A stretch of 21,298 nt of DNA from NCBI GenBank assembly GCA_964389475.1, contig CAYMFD010000063.1, forward strand, positions 1 through 21,298, read 5' to 3'. Within the stretch, counting starts at the first letter, position 1, and each line of letters opens with the position of its first letter. Origin of the DNA: CAYMFD01 sp964389475. GTDB lineage: Bacteria > Bacteroidota > Bacteroidia > Chitinophagales > Saprospiraceae. Shown in pieces: positions 1-6,827 of this stretch. The notes beneath the pieces were generated by a model that saw only the letters and a list, made by a program, of their open reading frames with translations, was not told the origin of the DNA and did no database searches. The translations under genes and the position numbers were made by a program.

Positions 1-882
1 GGCCTCGGCTTTACGCGATTGTCAGTGGGTGTACAGGATGTATCTCCTAAGATTCTCAAAGCCATCAATAGACACCAGACGACTCCACAGATCACGCAAG
101 TAGTAGATGCCGCACGATCTCTAGATTACGACTCTATTAATTATGACCTCATTTACGGCCTACCATTCCAGACGCTAGCCGATGTCGATGCGACGATGGA
201 TCACGTAGCAGAGGCTATGCCGGACCGTATTGCCTTCTACAGCTATGCCCATGTGCCATGGAAGAGTCCAGGCCAGCGTGCCTTTACCAAGGATGATGTA
301 CCTGCAGGGGCAGAGAAGTATGAGCTATACCAGTTGGGGAGACAGCGACTGCTGGACCTCGGTTACATGGAGATAGGCATGGATCACTTCTGCCTGCCAG
401 ATGAGGCACTAGCTGTGGCCTACCAGGAGGGTAGTATGCACCGCAATTTTATGGGCTACACGCCATTTACCACCAGCTGTATGATAGCACTAGGCTGCTC
501 ATCGATCAGTGATAGTGGTACGACTTACGTCCAAAATGAAAAGACGGTTGAGGCTTACCAAGACCTTGTACTAGCTGGAAAATTACCTATCGTCAAAGGC
601 CACCAACTCAGTGAAGACGAGGTCATCATGCGTCAGCATATCCTAGATCTTTTCTGTAGAGATGCTACCTCATGGTTGCCATCCTCGAGGTCTGAGACAT
701 TGATCGGTGACCTAGTCGGTAATCTCAGAGATCTACAGCAAGACGGTGCCGTAGAGACCAGTCTATACAGTATCGATGTCAGTCCATCGGGTAGGACATT
801 GATCAGAAATATATGCGCAGCGATCGACCACAAGATGCAGGGCATGAACCGTAATCAGCAGATATTTAGTAAAGCGATATAA
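1..882 (+). CDS. hemN: Oxygen-independent coproporphyrinogen III dehydrogenase, C-terminal part
   Basis: Radical-SAM enzyme that oxidatively decarboxylates coproporphyrinogen III to protoporphyrinogen IX without O2, in the cytoplasm. The reading frame is open to the first base, reading GLGFTR before LSVGVQD, so the gene is cut by the window edge; the TTG at 19 is an internal Leu codon. About 293 residues of a family of about 455 are present. Visible HemN landmarks in order are LSVGVQD, DLIYGLPFQT, the YAHVP segment, GMDHFCLPDEALAVA, EGSMHRNFMGYT and the C-terminal LIRNICAAID. The radical-SAM CxxxCxxC motif lies outside the window. It is followed after 3 bases by hemA, so the two are probably co-transcribed. 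Identification is by close family resemblance to the E. coli protein. Confidence 0.96.
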   Translation, partial: GLGFTRLSVGVQDVSPKILKAINRHQTTPQITQVVDAARSLDYDSINYDLIYGLPFQTLADVDATMDHVAEAMPDRIAFYSYAHVPWKSPGQRAFTKDDVPAGAEKYELYQLGRQRLLDLGYMEIGMDHFCLPDEALAVAYQEGSMHRNFMGYTPFTTSCMIALGCSSISDSGTTYVQNEKTVEAYQDLVLAGKLPIVKGHQLSEDEVIMRQHILDLFCRDATSWLPSSRSETLIGDLVGNLRDLQQDGAVETSLYSIDVSPSGRTLIRNICAAIDHKMQGMNRNQQIFSKAI

Positions 883-885
883 GCG

Positions 886-1878
886 ATGAGTACAACGATA
901 CAGATTATCTCCATCAACCATAAGTACACATCAGCTGCCTGCCGTAAGAGCTGGATGCTAGATGATACTCAGCTGACAGCCCTGGGCCTAGAGCTATCGG
1001 CGCTAGGTGTTGATGGTTATGTGACACTACAGACCTGCAATAGGGTAGAGCTCGTATTTACCGCTCCCGTCGATAGACGTATGGCAGTGATGGATGTATG
1101 GCAGGGTATTGCCGGTGGCGATGACCTCGCAACTGACCAGGTCAAAACCTACATCGGTAATGGAGTGACGATTCGATACCTCCTCAAGATGGCTACTGGT
1201 CTACAGTCTGCCATCGTGGGAGACGATCAGATACTCGCGCAGATGAAGAAAGCGTGGGAGGCAGCTCGCAGCCGCGGTAGCCTCAGCACACTGCTAGAGC
1301 GATCTTACCAGGCATTTATGCGCTACCACAAGACGATTTGTAAGGAGACGGACTTCAAGGCTCACTCTGTATCACTGGCTTATCACGCATGGCGCAGTAT
1401 CGCAGAGGCGTCTAACTTAAAAGGTAAGCCTGTCCTCATCGTAGGAGCGGGTGATATGGCGGCACAGGTACTCAAGTATGCCAGTAAGTTTAACCCTGGA
1501 CACCTCCTTCTGGCCAATCGTACTCGCAGTCGGGCCGAGGCCTTGATAGGGGATCGTGGATTCGTTGTGGACTATGATCAGGTCGCAGCTATGGCGGTAG
1601 ATGTCGTGATCAACTGTTCGCCAGTAGGCCTAGCCGCAGTGGCAGGTATGACGACACCACCATCTAGAGTCATCGACCTAGCTCTCCCCTCTGATGTAGA
1701 TGGTACACTGATGCCACACTACCTATCGCTAGAGGCTCTCCAGCAGAAGATCGATCGCAGTTACCGTATGAGACTAGGTAGCCTGCCCCGTGTGATGAGG
1801 ATACTCGAGGCCGCTACAGACGAGTTCGCCTCATGGTCCTATGCATGGCAGCAGCGTAGACGAGAGATGTCGGCATAG
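886..1878 (+). CDS. hemA: Glutamyl-tRNA reductase, short form
   Basis: NADPH-dependent reduction of glutamyl-tRNA(Glu) to glutamate-1-semialdehyde, the first committed step of C5-pathway haem synthesis. The N-terminal catalytic domain has INHKYTSAACR and TCNR with the nucleophilic Cys51. A nucleotide-binding motif LIVGAGDMAAQVL (about 184-196), LLANRTRSRAEAL, INCSP and IDLALPSDVD follow. At 330 residues it is roughly 90 shorter than typical HemA (about 420); the loss is mainly in the C-terminal dimerisation region, although a helix ending ATDEFASW remains. The usual GEPQI motif is GDDQI (112-116), a Glu-to-Asp change. The ATG start lies 3 bases after the hemN stop. A haem-auxotroph-type paralogue cannot be excluded, but the catalytic Cys and NADPH motif argue for an active enzyme. 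Confidence 0.9.
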   Translation: MSTTIQIISINHKYTSAACRKSWMLDDTQLTALGLELSALGVDGYVTLQTCNRVELVFTAPVDRRMAVMDVWQGIAGGDDLATDQVKTYIGNGVTIRYLLKMATGLQSAIVGDDQILAQMKKAWEAARSRGSLSTLLERSYQAFMRYHKTICKETDFKAHSVSLAYHAWRSIAEASNLKGKPVLIVGAGDMAAQVLKYASKFNPGHLLLANRTRSRAEALIGDRGFVVDYDQVAAMAVDVVINCSPVGLAAVAGMTTPPSRVIDLALPSDVDGTLMPHYLSLEALQQKIDRSYRMRLGSLPRVMRILEAATDEFASWSYAWQQRRREMSA

Positions 1879-1890
1879 GTAGGGTTGTTG

Positions 1891-1910
1891 CTGCTCACTT
1901 GTGAGAGCAG
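1891..1910 (+). terminator. Weak hairpin after hemA
   Basis: CTGCTC and GAGCAG form a perfect 6-bp stem around ACTTGTGA; an alternative inner fold pairs CTCAC with GTGAG. It lies 13 bases after the hemA stop in the convergent gap between hemA and the response regulator gene. There is no clear T-run directly after the stem, so termination is only a guess. A second small stem, GTGAC/GTCAC at 1971-1986, sits next to the stop of the minus-strand gene. Confidence 0.3.
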
Positions 1911-1987
1911 TGCTGCAAATTATCAACTTTCATTTTGGTCAACATCTAGTCGCGAGCAGCTTCGCTTTTAGTGACCGATTCGTCACC

Positions 1988-3037
1988 CTACTGATGCATA
2001 GCTCGTAGAGAGTCGAGGTCATCGATCGTAATGACACCACTAGCGTCAGTCGTAAGTATCCCTTCAGATTTAAAGTCGCTAAGCATCCTGATCGTAGACT
2101 CCTTGGCAGTACCGGCTAGGGAGGCTAGATCTTCTCGGTTGATCGATATGGTCAGTCCATCCTTTTCTGCTATGCCTAGAAGGGCCATGGCGACCTTGTG
2201 TCGTACACTGCTGTAGGCCAGCTCGAGTAGCATGTTTTCGTCGTGGTTAGTTCTGTCGGCGAGCATCTCTAGTAGTCTTGCCGATACGTCCCTGTTATTG
2301 TATAGTAGTGACCTGAAGTCGCTGACGGGAATGAGCAGCACTTCTGCCTCCTCCATCACCTCTGCATTATCGGTGTAGAGAGTGTTTTGCAAGACGGGGA
2401 GGTAACCCATCCAGTCTCCCACTGACAGAAGCTGAGATATCAATTCTTTTCCCTGCTCGTTTTGCCGATAGACCTTGACCTTACCTTTTTTGATGAGGTG
2501 GATGTAGCGTGGGTGCTGACCTTCGGTGTACAGTTTTTCCTTGGCCCCATACCGCCTTACTTCTCGGTCTTCTGATAGTTGTAGGAGTTCGGCATCGCCC
2601 CGGCTACTGTCGTATAGCTGCCTGATGCCCTGCTCATCGACAGTCACCGATTTTATGACGGCACTTTTCTTGAGCCTTATTTCGATAGCGTCTAGCAGCT
2701 CTACCTCGTCAAATGGCTTGGTGATGTAGTCGTCTGCACCCAGTCCCATCCCTTTTCTAAAGTCACCCTTCTCCGTGAGAGCCGTCAGAAACATAAATGG
2801 GATGTGCATCAACTGCGGGTCGCGATTGAGGATCCTCAATACACCGAAGCCGTCAAGTTTGGGCATCATGACATCACAGATGATCAGATCGGGGTGGTGG
2901 TCTCTAGCGAGCTTGACGCCGACGGTACCATCCTCCGCCTCTAGCGTGTCATAGCCGGATAGACTCAGTATCTCGCTGATGTTTTCTCTTACGTCTAAGT
3001 TGTCTTCTATGACTAAGATTTTAGTCTTGGTACTCAT
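1988..3037 (-). CDS. Response regulator: receiver fused to CRP/FNR-type DNA-binding module
   Basis: Cytoplasmic transcription regulator of 349 residues. The receiver domain (1-120) has acidic residues ED at 11-12, phospho-acceptor Asp55 in IICDVMMPKLDG, Thr85 and Lys107 in TKPFD. A cyclic-nucleotide-binding-type beta roll follows (about 150-270), then a CRP-type winged helix (about 285-345). In the recognition helix, Glu313 and Arg317 correspond to the Glu and Arg that read the TGA half-site in FNR and CRP, by hand alignment. The beta roll lacks the Arg-Ser cAMP contact (DNAEV instead), and the only Cys is Cys54, so an FNR-type [4Fe-4S] cluster is not possible. Phosphorylation of Asp55 is therefore the likely signal. 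The start codon overlaps the stop of the kinase gene (ATGA), which makes the kinase its probable partner. Confidence 0.92.
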   Translation of the reverse strand: MSTKTKILVIEDNLDVRENISEILSLSGYDTLEAEDGTVGVKLARDHHPDLIICDVMMPKLDGFGVLRILNRDPQLMHIPFMFLTALTEKGDFRKGMGLGADDYITKPFDEVELLDAIEIRLKKSAVIKSVTVDEQGIRQLYDSSRGDAELLQLSEDREVRRYGAKEKLYTEGQHPRYIHLIKKGKVKVYRQNEQGKELISQLLSVGDWMGYLPVLQNTLYTDNAEVMEEAEVLLIPVSDFRSLLYNNRDVSARLLEMLADRTNHDENMLLELAYSSVRHKVAMALLGIAEKDGLTISINREDLASLAGTAKESTIRMLSDFKSEGILTTDASGVITIDDLDSLRAMHQ

Positions 3038-4308
3038 TCGCTGTGATTAAGTGGGACCGTAAAGGTAAACGTACTACCGTCTTGCTCCGAGCTAACGAAG
3101 GATATCTGCCCCTGGAGTAGGTCTATGTAGCGCCGTACGATATTGAGCCCGAGCCCCGTACCTTGTATATTGGTCACGTTGCTGGCTCTGAAAAACCGGG
3201 TAAAGAGATGCTTCTGATCCTCTATGGGTATACCTACTCCCTTATCGATCACATCTACCTGCAAGTAGTCTTCCGTGAAGGTACACTGGCATAGCACATT
3301 CTTATCGCTGTACTTGATGGCATTACTTACGAGGTTAAAGAGTACGTTTCTCAGGATTTGCTGGTCCGTGTAGAGGCTCTGCTTACTGCCCAGGTAGGCA
3401 TCTGTGATTACTTGATTGGGCTTGAGGATGCCTTTAACACCCTCACGTACTTCGTCTATGACCTCTGCTAGATCTACTGAGCTGAGGGATAGTTGATGCT
3501 TGCCCTCTTCTAGTTTGCTCAGGGACAAGAAGTCATTGAGTACGCCGGTAAGTATAGATACAGCTTTCTTAATCTTGCCTAGGTGCTTTTCTCTTTGGGG
3601 TTGCTGCTCACCTTCTGGGTACCGAGCGATCAGTGATGCTGAGCTAGCAATGCTGGTCAGTGGCGTCCTAAACTCGTGTGAAGCCATGGATACGAATCTC
3701 GATTTCAGAGCATTGAGTTCTTGCTCTTTCTCTAAGGACGATTTGAGCTCCTTTTCACTGGTTTCCAGTTTTTGTAAGGCTATCAATCGTTCCTTGATTT
3801 GTATTTCTAGCTCTCGATTGGCTTTGATAAGCTTGTTGACCGTACTCTCCAGGTCGTAAGTACGCTTATCAATCTTCTGTTCTAGAGACCGGTTGAGTTC
3901 CTTGATCTCTGCTCGTGCAGTCGCCACGTCCGTAAGGTCATGTAAGATGCCCGTAAAAATTACTCTGTCGTTAAGGATTACTTCACTGACTGCTAGCCTT
4001 AGAGGAAATATCTCACCATCTTTCTTTCGTCCATACACCTCTCTCCCTATGCCTATGATTTTTGGCCTTCGTGTTGTTTTGTAATGATCTAGGTAACCAT
4101 CATGCTCGGCTCGGTAGGGCTGGGGCATGAGCATTTTGATATTGTTGCCCAGCATCTCCTCATTGCTATAGCCAAATAAGGCAGAGGTGGCTTTATTAGC
4201 TTTTTCTATAATGCCTTTGTCATCTATAGTGATAATGGCGTCAATCGCCGTGTCTATCACTGCCTCCAACTGTAAGGTCAAGTCAGACTTATTCCTTTCT
4301 CCTCTCAT
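3034..4308 (-). CDS. FixL-like PAS sensor histidine kinase
   Basis: Soluble sensor kinase of 424 residues with no membrane segment. A PAS domain (about 12-127) reads MPQPYRAEHDGYLDHY and then IIGIGREVYGRKKDGEIFP, very like rhizobial FixL. His69 aligns with the FixL proximal haem ligand (B. japonicum His200) and Arg89, exactly 20 residues on, with the distal Arg220. A coiled-coil linker (about 130-200) leads to a HisKA domain with His211 in HEFRTPL and a HATPase domain: N-box NLVSNAIKYSD, G1 DKGVGIP (355-361) and G2 GTGLGL (383-388). It probably phosphorylates the overlapping receiver-CRP regulator. The same PAS signature occurs in many kinases not shown to bind haem, so oxygen sensing is an inference. 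The ATG at 4308 sits just before the PAS domain. Confidence 0.93.
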   Translation of the reverse strand: MRGERNKSDLTLQLEAVIDTAIDAIITIDDKGIIEKANKATSALFGYSNEEMLGNNIKMLMPQPYRAEHDGYLDHYKTTRRPKIIGIGREVYGRKKDGEIFPLRLAVSEVILNDRVIFTGILHDLTDVATARAEIKELNRSLEQKIDKRTYDLESTVNKLIKANRELEIQIKERLIALQKLETSEKELKSSLEKEQELNALKSRFVSMASHEFRTPLTSIASSASLIARYPEGEQQPQREKHLGKIKKAVSILTGVLNDFLSLSKLEEGKHQLSLSSVDLAEVIDEVREGVKGILKPNQVITDAYLGSKQSLYTDQQILRNVLFNLVSNAIKYSDKNVLCQCTFTEDYLQVDVIDKGVGIPIEDQKHLFTRFFRASNVTNIQGTGLGLNIVRRYIDLLQGQISFVSSEQDGSTFTFTVPLNHSE

Positions 4309-4370
4309 CAGCCGAAAAGTACTAAAACTTCATTTTTGACACGAACGACTACTTCGTTTTTCTTTTGTAT

Positions 4371-4404
4371 TGATCAATGTCATCCCCCTCAATGATCTGC
4401 GTCA
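4371..4404. promoter_or_regulatory. Tandem CRP/FNR-type operators, 22 bp apart
   Basis: Two copies of TGAT-N4-GTCA lie in the divergent region between the kinase and CBS genes: TGATCAATGTCA at 4371-4382 and TGATCTGCGTCA at 4393-4404, start to start 22 bp. The TGA-N6-TCA core has the half-site spacing of FNR and CRP operators, and the first site has a perfect TTGAT left half. The pair is 63-96 bp from the kinase start and 103-136 bp from the CBS start. The same arrangement recurs at 7055-7088. Recognition by the local receiver-CRP protein is inferred. Confidence 0.55.
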
Positions 4405-4447
4405 CTGGCTGGCGGCGATTTCTTAACCACCTTTGTATAAAGATCTA

Positions 4448-4461
4448 AGTCAGCGCTGACT
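4448..4461. promoter_or_regulatory. 14-bp perfect palindrome upstream of the CBS gene
   Basis: AGTCAGCGCTGACT is its own reverse complement and ends 45 bases before the likely start codon of the CBS gene. It could be an operator, or a small stem (AGTCA/TGACT) in a leader. It does not have the TGA-N6-TCA layout of the neighbouring tandem sites, so a different binder would be expected. Confidence 0.35.
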
Positions 4462-4506
4462 GTATTGCTGATGCTAGATATATTTTTAGACCGTAACCTA
4501 TTGATT

Positions 4507-4947
4507 ATGAATTTACTAGCACCTATAGAGAGCATTATGACCAAGGAGGTCGTATCGTTATCACCCAAAGCAACCATTGCGGACGTAAGCGACATATTCG
4601 CTAGCAAGCGTATACACCACATACCTATCGTCGGTGAGGATGGAGGTCTTGCAGGTATCGTAAGTAAGAGCGATTTCTTATTCTTCAGACGAGGATACGA
4701 CAAAGCCCTCGACAAGAGTGTGGAGAATATGCGCCTTAATAGTTACACCGTCGACTACATCATGACCAAGGGTATGGCCACTGTCGAGCCAGATACACGG
4801 ATTAATGTCGTGCTTGAGATATTCCGAGAAAATCTCTTTCATGCCGTACCAGTGACTCAAGATGATAAGCTAGTAGGTATCGTAACGACCTATGACATCA
4901 TCAACCAACTAGCGCAAGACGCTAAAGCTGAGACAGCGTATACTTAG
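4507..4947 (+). CDS. Tandem CBS-domain protein
   Basis: Small cytoplasmic protein of 146 residues built almost only of two CBS domains. The first is about 10-60 (IMTKEVVSLSP, HHIPIVGEDGGLAGIVSKSDF) and the second about 84-136 (YIMTKGMATVEPDTRI, HAVPVTQDDKLVGIVTTYDI). Such stand-alone pairs bind adenine nucleotides in the inter-domain cleft and act as energy or redox-state sensors; the ligand and target here are unknown. The ATG at 4507 is preferred to TTG 4465 because the extra 14 residues have no CBS homology and the upstream DNA looks regulatory. Its stop overlaps the GTG of the next gene by one base, so the two are translationally coupled. Placement opposite the sensor kinase, across shared operators, suggests co-regulation. 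Confidence 0.9.
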   Translation: MNLLAPIESIMTKEVVSLSPKATIADVSDIFASKRIHHIPIVGEDGGLAGIVSKSDFLFFRRGYDKALDKSVENMRLNSYTVDYIMTKGMATVEPDTRINVVLEIFRENLFHAVPVTQDDKLVGIVTTYDIINQLAQDAKAETAYT

Positions 4948-5708
4948 TGCAAAAGACCATCACGATATATGGCCCACGGACTTCTAGTGTTGCGTGGTTG
5001 TATGACCACCTGAGAGAGACACTCTCTAGGTCACAGCTTCCTTATGACCTCAAGCTCATAGGGGATGTCGATGCTATTATCAAGAGTGGTGTGGGCTCGG
5101 TGCCATCAGTCGTCATTGATGATGCTCGTCCCATCCTGGAGGATGATTTTGAGTCATTTCGCGACTTTAGTGATTTTGTCGTTAAGACAGCATTAGAGCC
5201 CTTTGAGTATGGCGCCTTGCTGCAGTTGGTACTTCCTATACTTCCAGACTACGACTTTAGGCTTGGCCTGCTATATGGCTATCAACTAGCTTGTCTGTCA
5301 GGTAGCGTTTTGCGGCTAGACCCACTAGCTGCTGGTGCCAAGGCTGACGATGTTGATGCCGCTGTCGCTACACTAGAGAGTAGTACGGTGGATGTCGCTA
5401 TGGAGCGAGCCTTGGTCTTCTTTAATGGAGATAAGCATAAGTATCGCTCCGACCTAGTAATCTGGCCGTACGGGGTTTCGCAGCGTGTAGATACGGCTAC
5501 CCCCATACTGTACCTACCACCCAACACCAATTACAGTGAGCGACTCACTGCTTGCTACCATGACGATACGGTACTCCCAGATATCGTCAAGCTCATCTGG
5601 CCTGGCATCAGCCACTGTCATGATGTGGCAGATGATCCAGATATTATCGTTACCTCATCTATCGGTGACTCTGTAGAGAAGCCGACGCTGCTCATTCCGA
5701 ATATCTAG
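4947..5708 (+). CDS. Thioredoxin-like / universal-stress-like hybrid protein
   Basis: Protein of 253 residues without signal peptide or membrane segment. The N-terminal part (about 1-80) reads as a small thioredoxin fold: a KTITIYGP strand, then SVPSVVIDDARPI, where Pro53 would be the cis-Pro. The CxxC site is missing (GPRTSS), so it is probably not a redox enzyme. From about 95 the sequence resembles a degenerate universal stress protein: an early helix DFRLGLLYGYQLACLSGS, late DPDIIVTSSIG and the closing strand KPTLLIPNI. No ATP-binding GxxG(S/T) signature is evident. The GTG start overlaps the CBS stop (TAGTG). Pairing with a CBS protein beside an oxygen-type sensor recalls hypoxia stress operons, but the function is unknown and the fold assignment is tentative. 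Confidence 0.75.
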   Translation: MQKTITIYGPRTSSVAWLYDHLRETLSRSQLPYDLKLIGDVDAIIKSGVGSVPSVVIDDARPILEDDFESFRDFSDFVVKTALEPFEYGALLQLVLPILPDYDFRLGLLYGYQLACLSGSVLRLDPLAAGAKADDVDAAVATLESSTVDVAMERALVFFNGDKHKYRSDLVIWPYGVSQRVDTATPILYLPPNTNYSERLTACYHDDTVLPDIVKLIWPGISHCHDVADDPDIIVTSSIGDSVEKPTLLIPNI

Positions 5709-5717
5709 GTTTTATTT

Positions 5718-5776
5718 TGAGTTACTAGGCAACTGTTTGCGATGATCAGTCGTTCAGTTGACCTAACAATAACTCA
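5718..5776 (+). repeat. Long interrupted inverted repeat before the lipoprotein gene
   Basis: Three stacked complementary blocks can pair around a 19-base loop: TGAGTTA (5718-5724) with TAACTCA (5770-5776), TAGG (5726-5729) with CCTA (5762-5765), and CAACTG (5730-5735) with CAGTTG (5755-5760), separated by small bulges. The right arm ends 7 bases before the likely ATG at 5784, so an mRNA hairpin here could mask translation initiation. No T-run follows, so it is not a standard terminator for the gene before it. Confidence 0.35.
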
Positions 5777-5783
5777 GCTTTAT

Positions 5784-6563
5784 ATGAAATTACAAATTGT
5801 ATTATTTGGTCTCGCCACAATGGTTTTGGGACTAGTTGCTTGTGGAGATACAGTAGATGAACCACAGGTAGATCCAGTAACGATAACTGCTCAGGACTTT
5901 ACCGCCTCGATACAGGAGAATCCTGCGGTAGGTGACACGCTAGGTCAGATATCTGTCGACGTCGACCCTGCAGGTACAGAAGTGTCTATCCAGATGTCAA
6001 ACGTTGATCCAGCAGGGGCCATTGAGTTTACAGGAAACGGCTACATCACTGTTGCTGATGCTGGTCTATTTGATTTAACAGCTAGGACTAGTGTGTCGGG
6101 AGAATATACAGCGTCTGTTGGAGAGGTAGAGTCTACAGCATCGATTGATATCACGATTACAGCAGATACAGGTGGTGAGTCAACGTTGTGGACTGGTCCT
6201 ACCTTCACATTCGAGAAGCCCGATGGTGGAGATCCTACAGAGGCAGCTAACCAAGATCGCCTGACGGATCGTGTTATTATCACGAGAGGCAATCAAGGCC
6301 AGATTTTCAATATCGCAGTAGAGGCCTCTGCCGATAAAGAGAATAGCCCGGTCGGTACACAGTGGGCTTTTGGGTCTATCGCCGATGACGTGAGCACTCT
6401 AGATTTTCAAAGATTTAGAGATCTTGGCAAGCCCAAGACATTTGAGAATAGACCCATGGTCATGTATTTGATGGAGGATGATATATATGTAGATGTCACC
6501 TTCCTTACATGGTCTGAAAACAATAACGGTGGATTCTCGTACGAAAGAAGCACGCCGAACTAG
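5784..6563 (+). CDS. Cadherin-like lipoprotein with conserved C-terminal domain
   Basis: Exported lipoprotein of 259 residues. The ATG at 5784 gives a clean signal peptide ending LGLVAC with lipid-modified Cys20; an upstream ATG at 5742 would add 14 residues before it and is less likely. The residues after the Cys (GDTVDEPQVD) are acidic, a feature seen in surface-exposed Bacteroidota lipoproteins. The first half (about 28-130) looks like one cadherin/Ig-type beta domain, starting ITAQDFTASIQENPAVGDTL and closing IDITIT. The second half (about 140-259), with ANQDRLTDRVIITRGNQGQI, GTQWAFGSI and GGFSYERSTPN, resembles a repeated Bacteroidota domain of unknown function. A strong terminator follows, so it forms its own transcription unit. 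No catalytic motif was recognised. Confidence 0.85.
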   Translation: MKLQIVLFGLATMVLGLVACGDTVDEPQVDPVTITAQDFTASIQENPAVGDTLGQISVDVDPAGTEVSIQMSNVDPAGAIEFTGNGYITVADAGLFDLTARTSVSGEYTASVGEVESTASIDITITADTGGESTLWTGPTFTFEKPDGGDPTEAANQDRLTDRVIITRGNQGQIFNIAVEASADKENSPVGTQWAFGSIADDVSTLDFQRFRDLGKPKTFENRPMVMYLMEDDIYVDVTFLTWSENNNGGFSYERSTPN

Positions 6564-6591
6564 TAATACACGAGTAAAGTAATACACTTAC

Positions 6592-6626
6592 ATCCTGCCT
6601 AGATTGACTTCTGGGCAGGATTTTTT
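6592..6626 (+). terminator. Rho-independent terminator of the lipoprotein gene
   Basis: ATCCTGCC (6592-6599) pairs with GGCAGGAT (6614-6621), an 8-bp GC-rich stem, followed directly by a run of six T. It lies 29 bases after the lipoprotein stop. Confidence 0.88.
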
Positions 6627-6693
6627 GTAAAAGTCGCTGCCGTTGACTAGTCCTTCGTTGATTAATCTCAGGTTAAAAAAGGTATTGGTCGTA

Positions 6694-6728
6694 TAATAGA
6701 AAAGGGACAACGTCTCCACGTTATCCCT
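6694..6728 (-). terminator. Minus-strand terminator of the small membrane protein gene
   Basis: Read on the minus strand, AGGGATAACGT, a GGAG tetraloop and ACGTTGTCCCT give an 11-bp stem that is fully paired in RNA (one U-G wobble), followed by TTTTCTATT. On the plus strand the same position is a C/A mismatch, so the structure is better formed in minus-strand RNA. It lies about 100 bases after the stop of the 56-codon minus-strand gene. Confidence 0.6.
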
Positions 6729-6827
6729 CTACTCACATTATGTCAAAAAAACGAAATACTAGAATTAACGCCGTAGTGCTTTTTGACGGGCACCACAGCT
6801 TCTATCTCAGTGTGTGTAAGGTCTGAT

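Noticed and set aside
1971..1986. GTGAC/GTCAC hairpin as terminator of the minus-strand regulator gene.
   Set aside because: The stem is only 5 bp and is followed on the minus strand by TAAAAGC rather than a T-run.
4369..4378. Palindrome ATTGATCAAT as a separate FNR box.
   Set aside because: It lacks the 4-base spacer of an FNR site and overlaps the first TGA-N6-TCA site, which explains it better.
4389..4715. A 108-codon minus-strand frame across the CBS start.
   Set aside because: It lies antisense to the first CBS domain and runs through the operator region; composition is not protein-like.
6659..6670. TGATTAATCTCA, another TGA-N6-TCA match.
   Set aside because: It is single, has CTCA rather than GTCA, and lies between two terminators away from any start codon.
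6740..6826. A 28-codon plus-strand frame starting MSKKRNTRINAVV.
   Set aside because: Too short, no ribosome-binding or promoter support, and it lies in the apparent 3' region of the minus-strand small gene.
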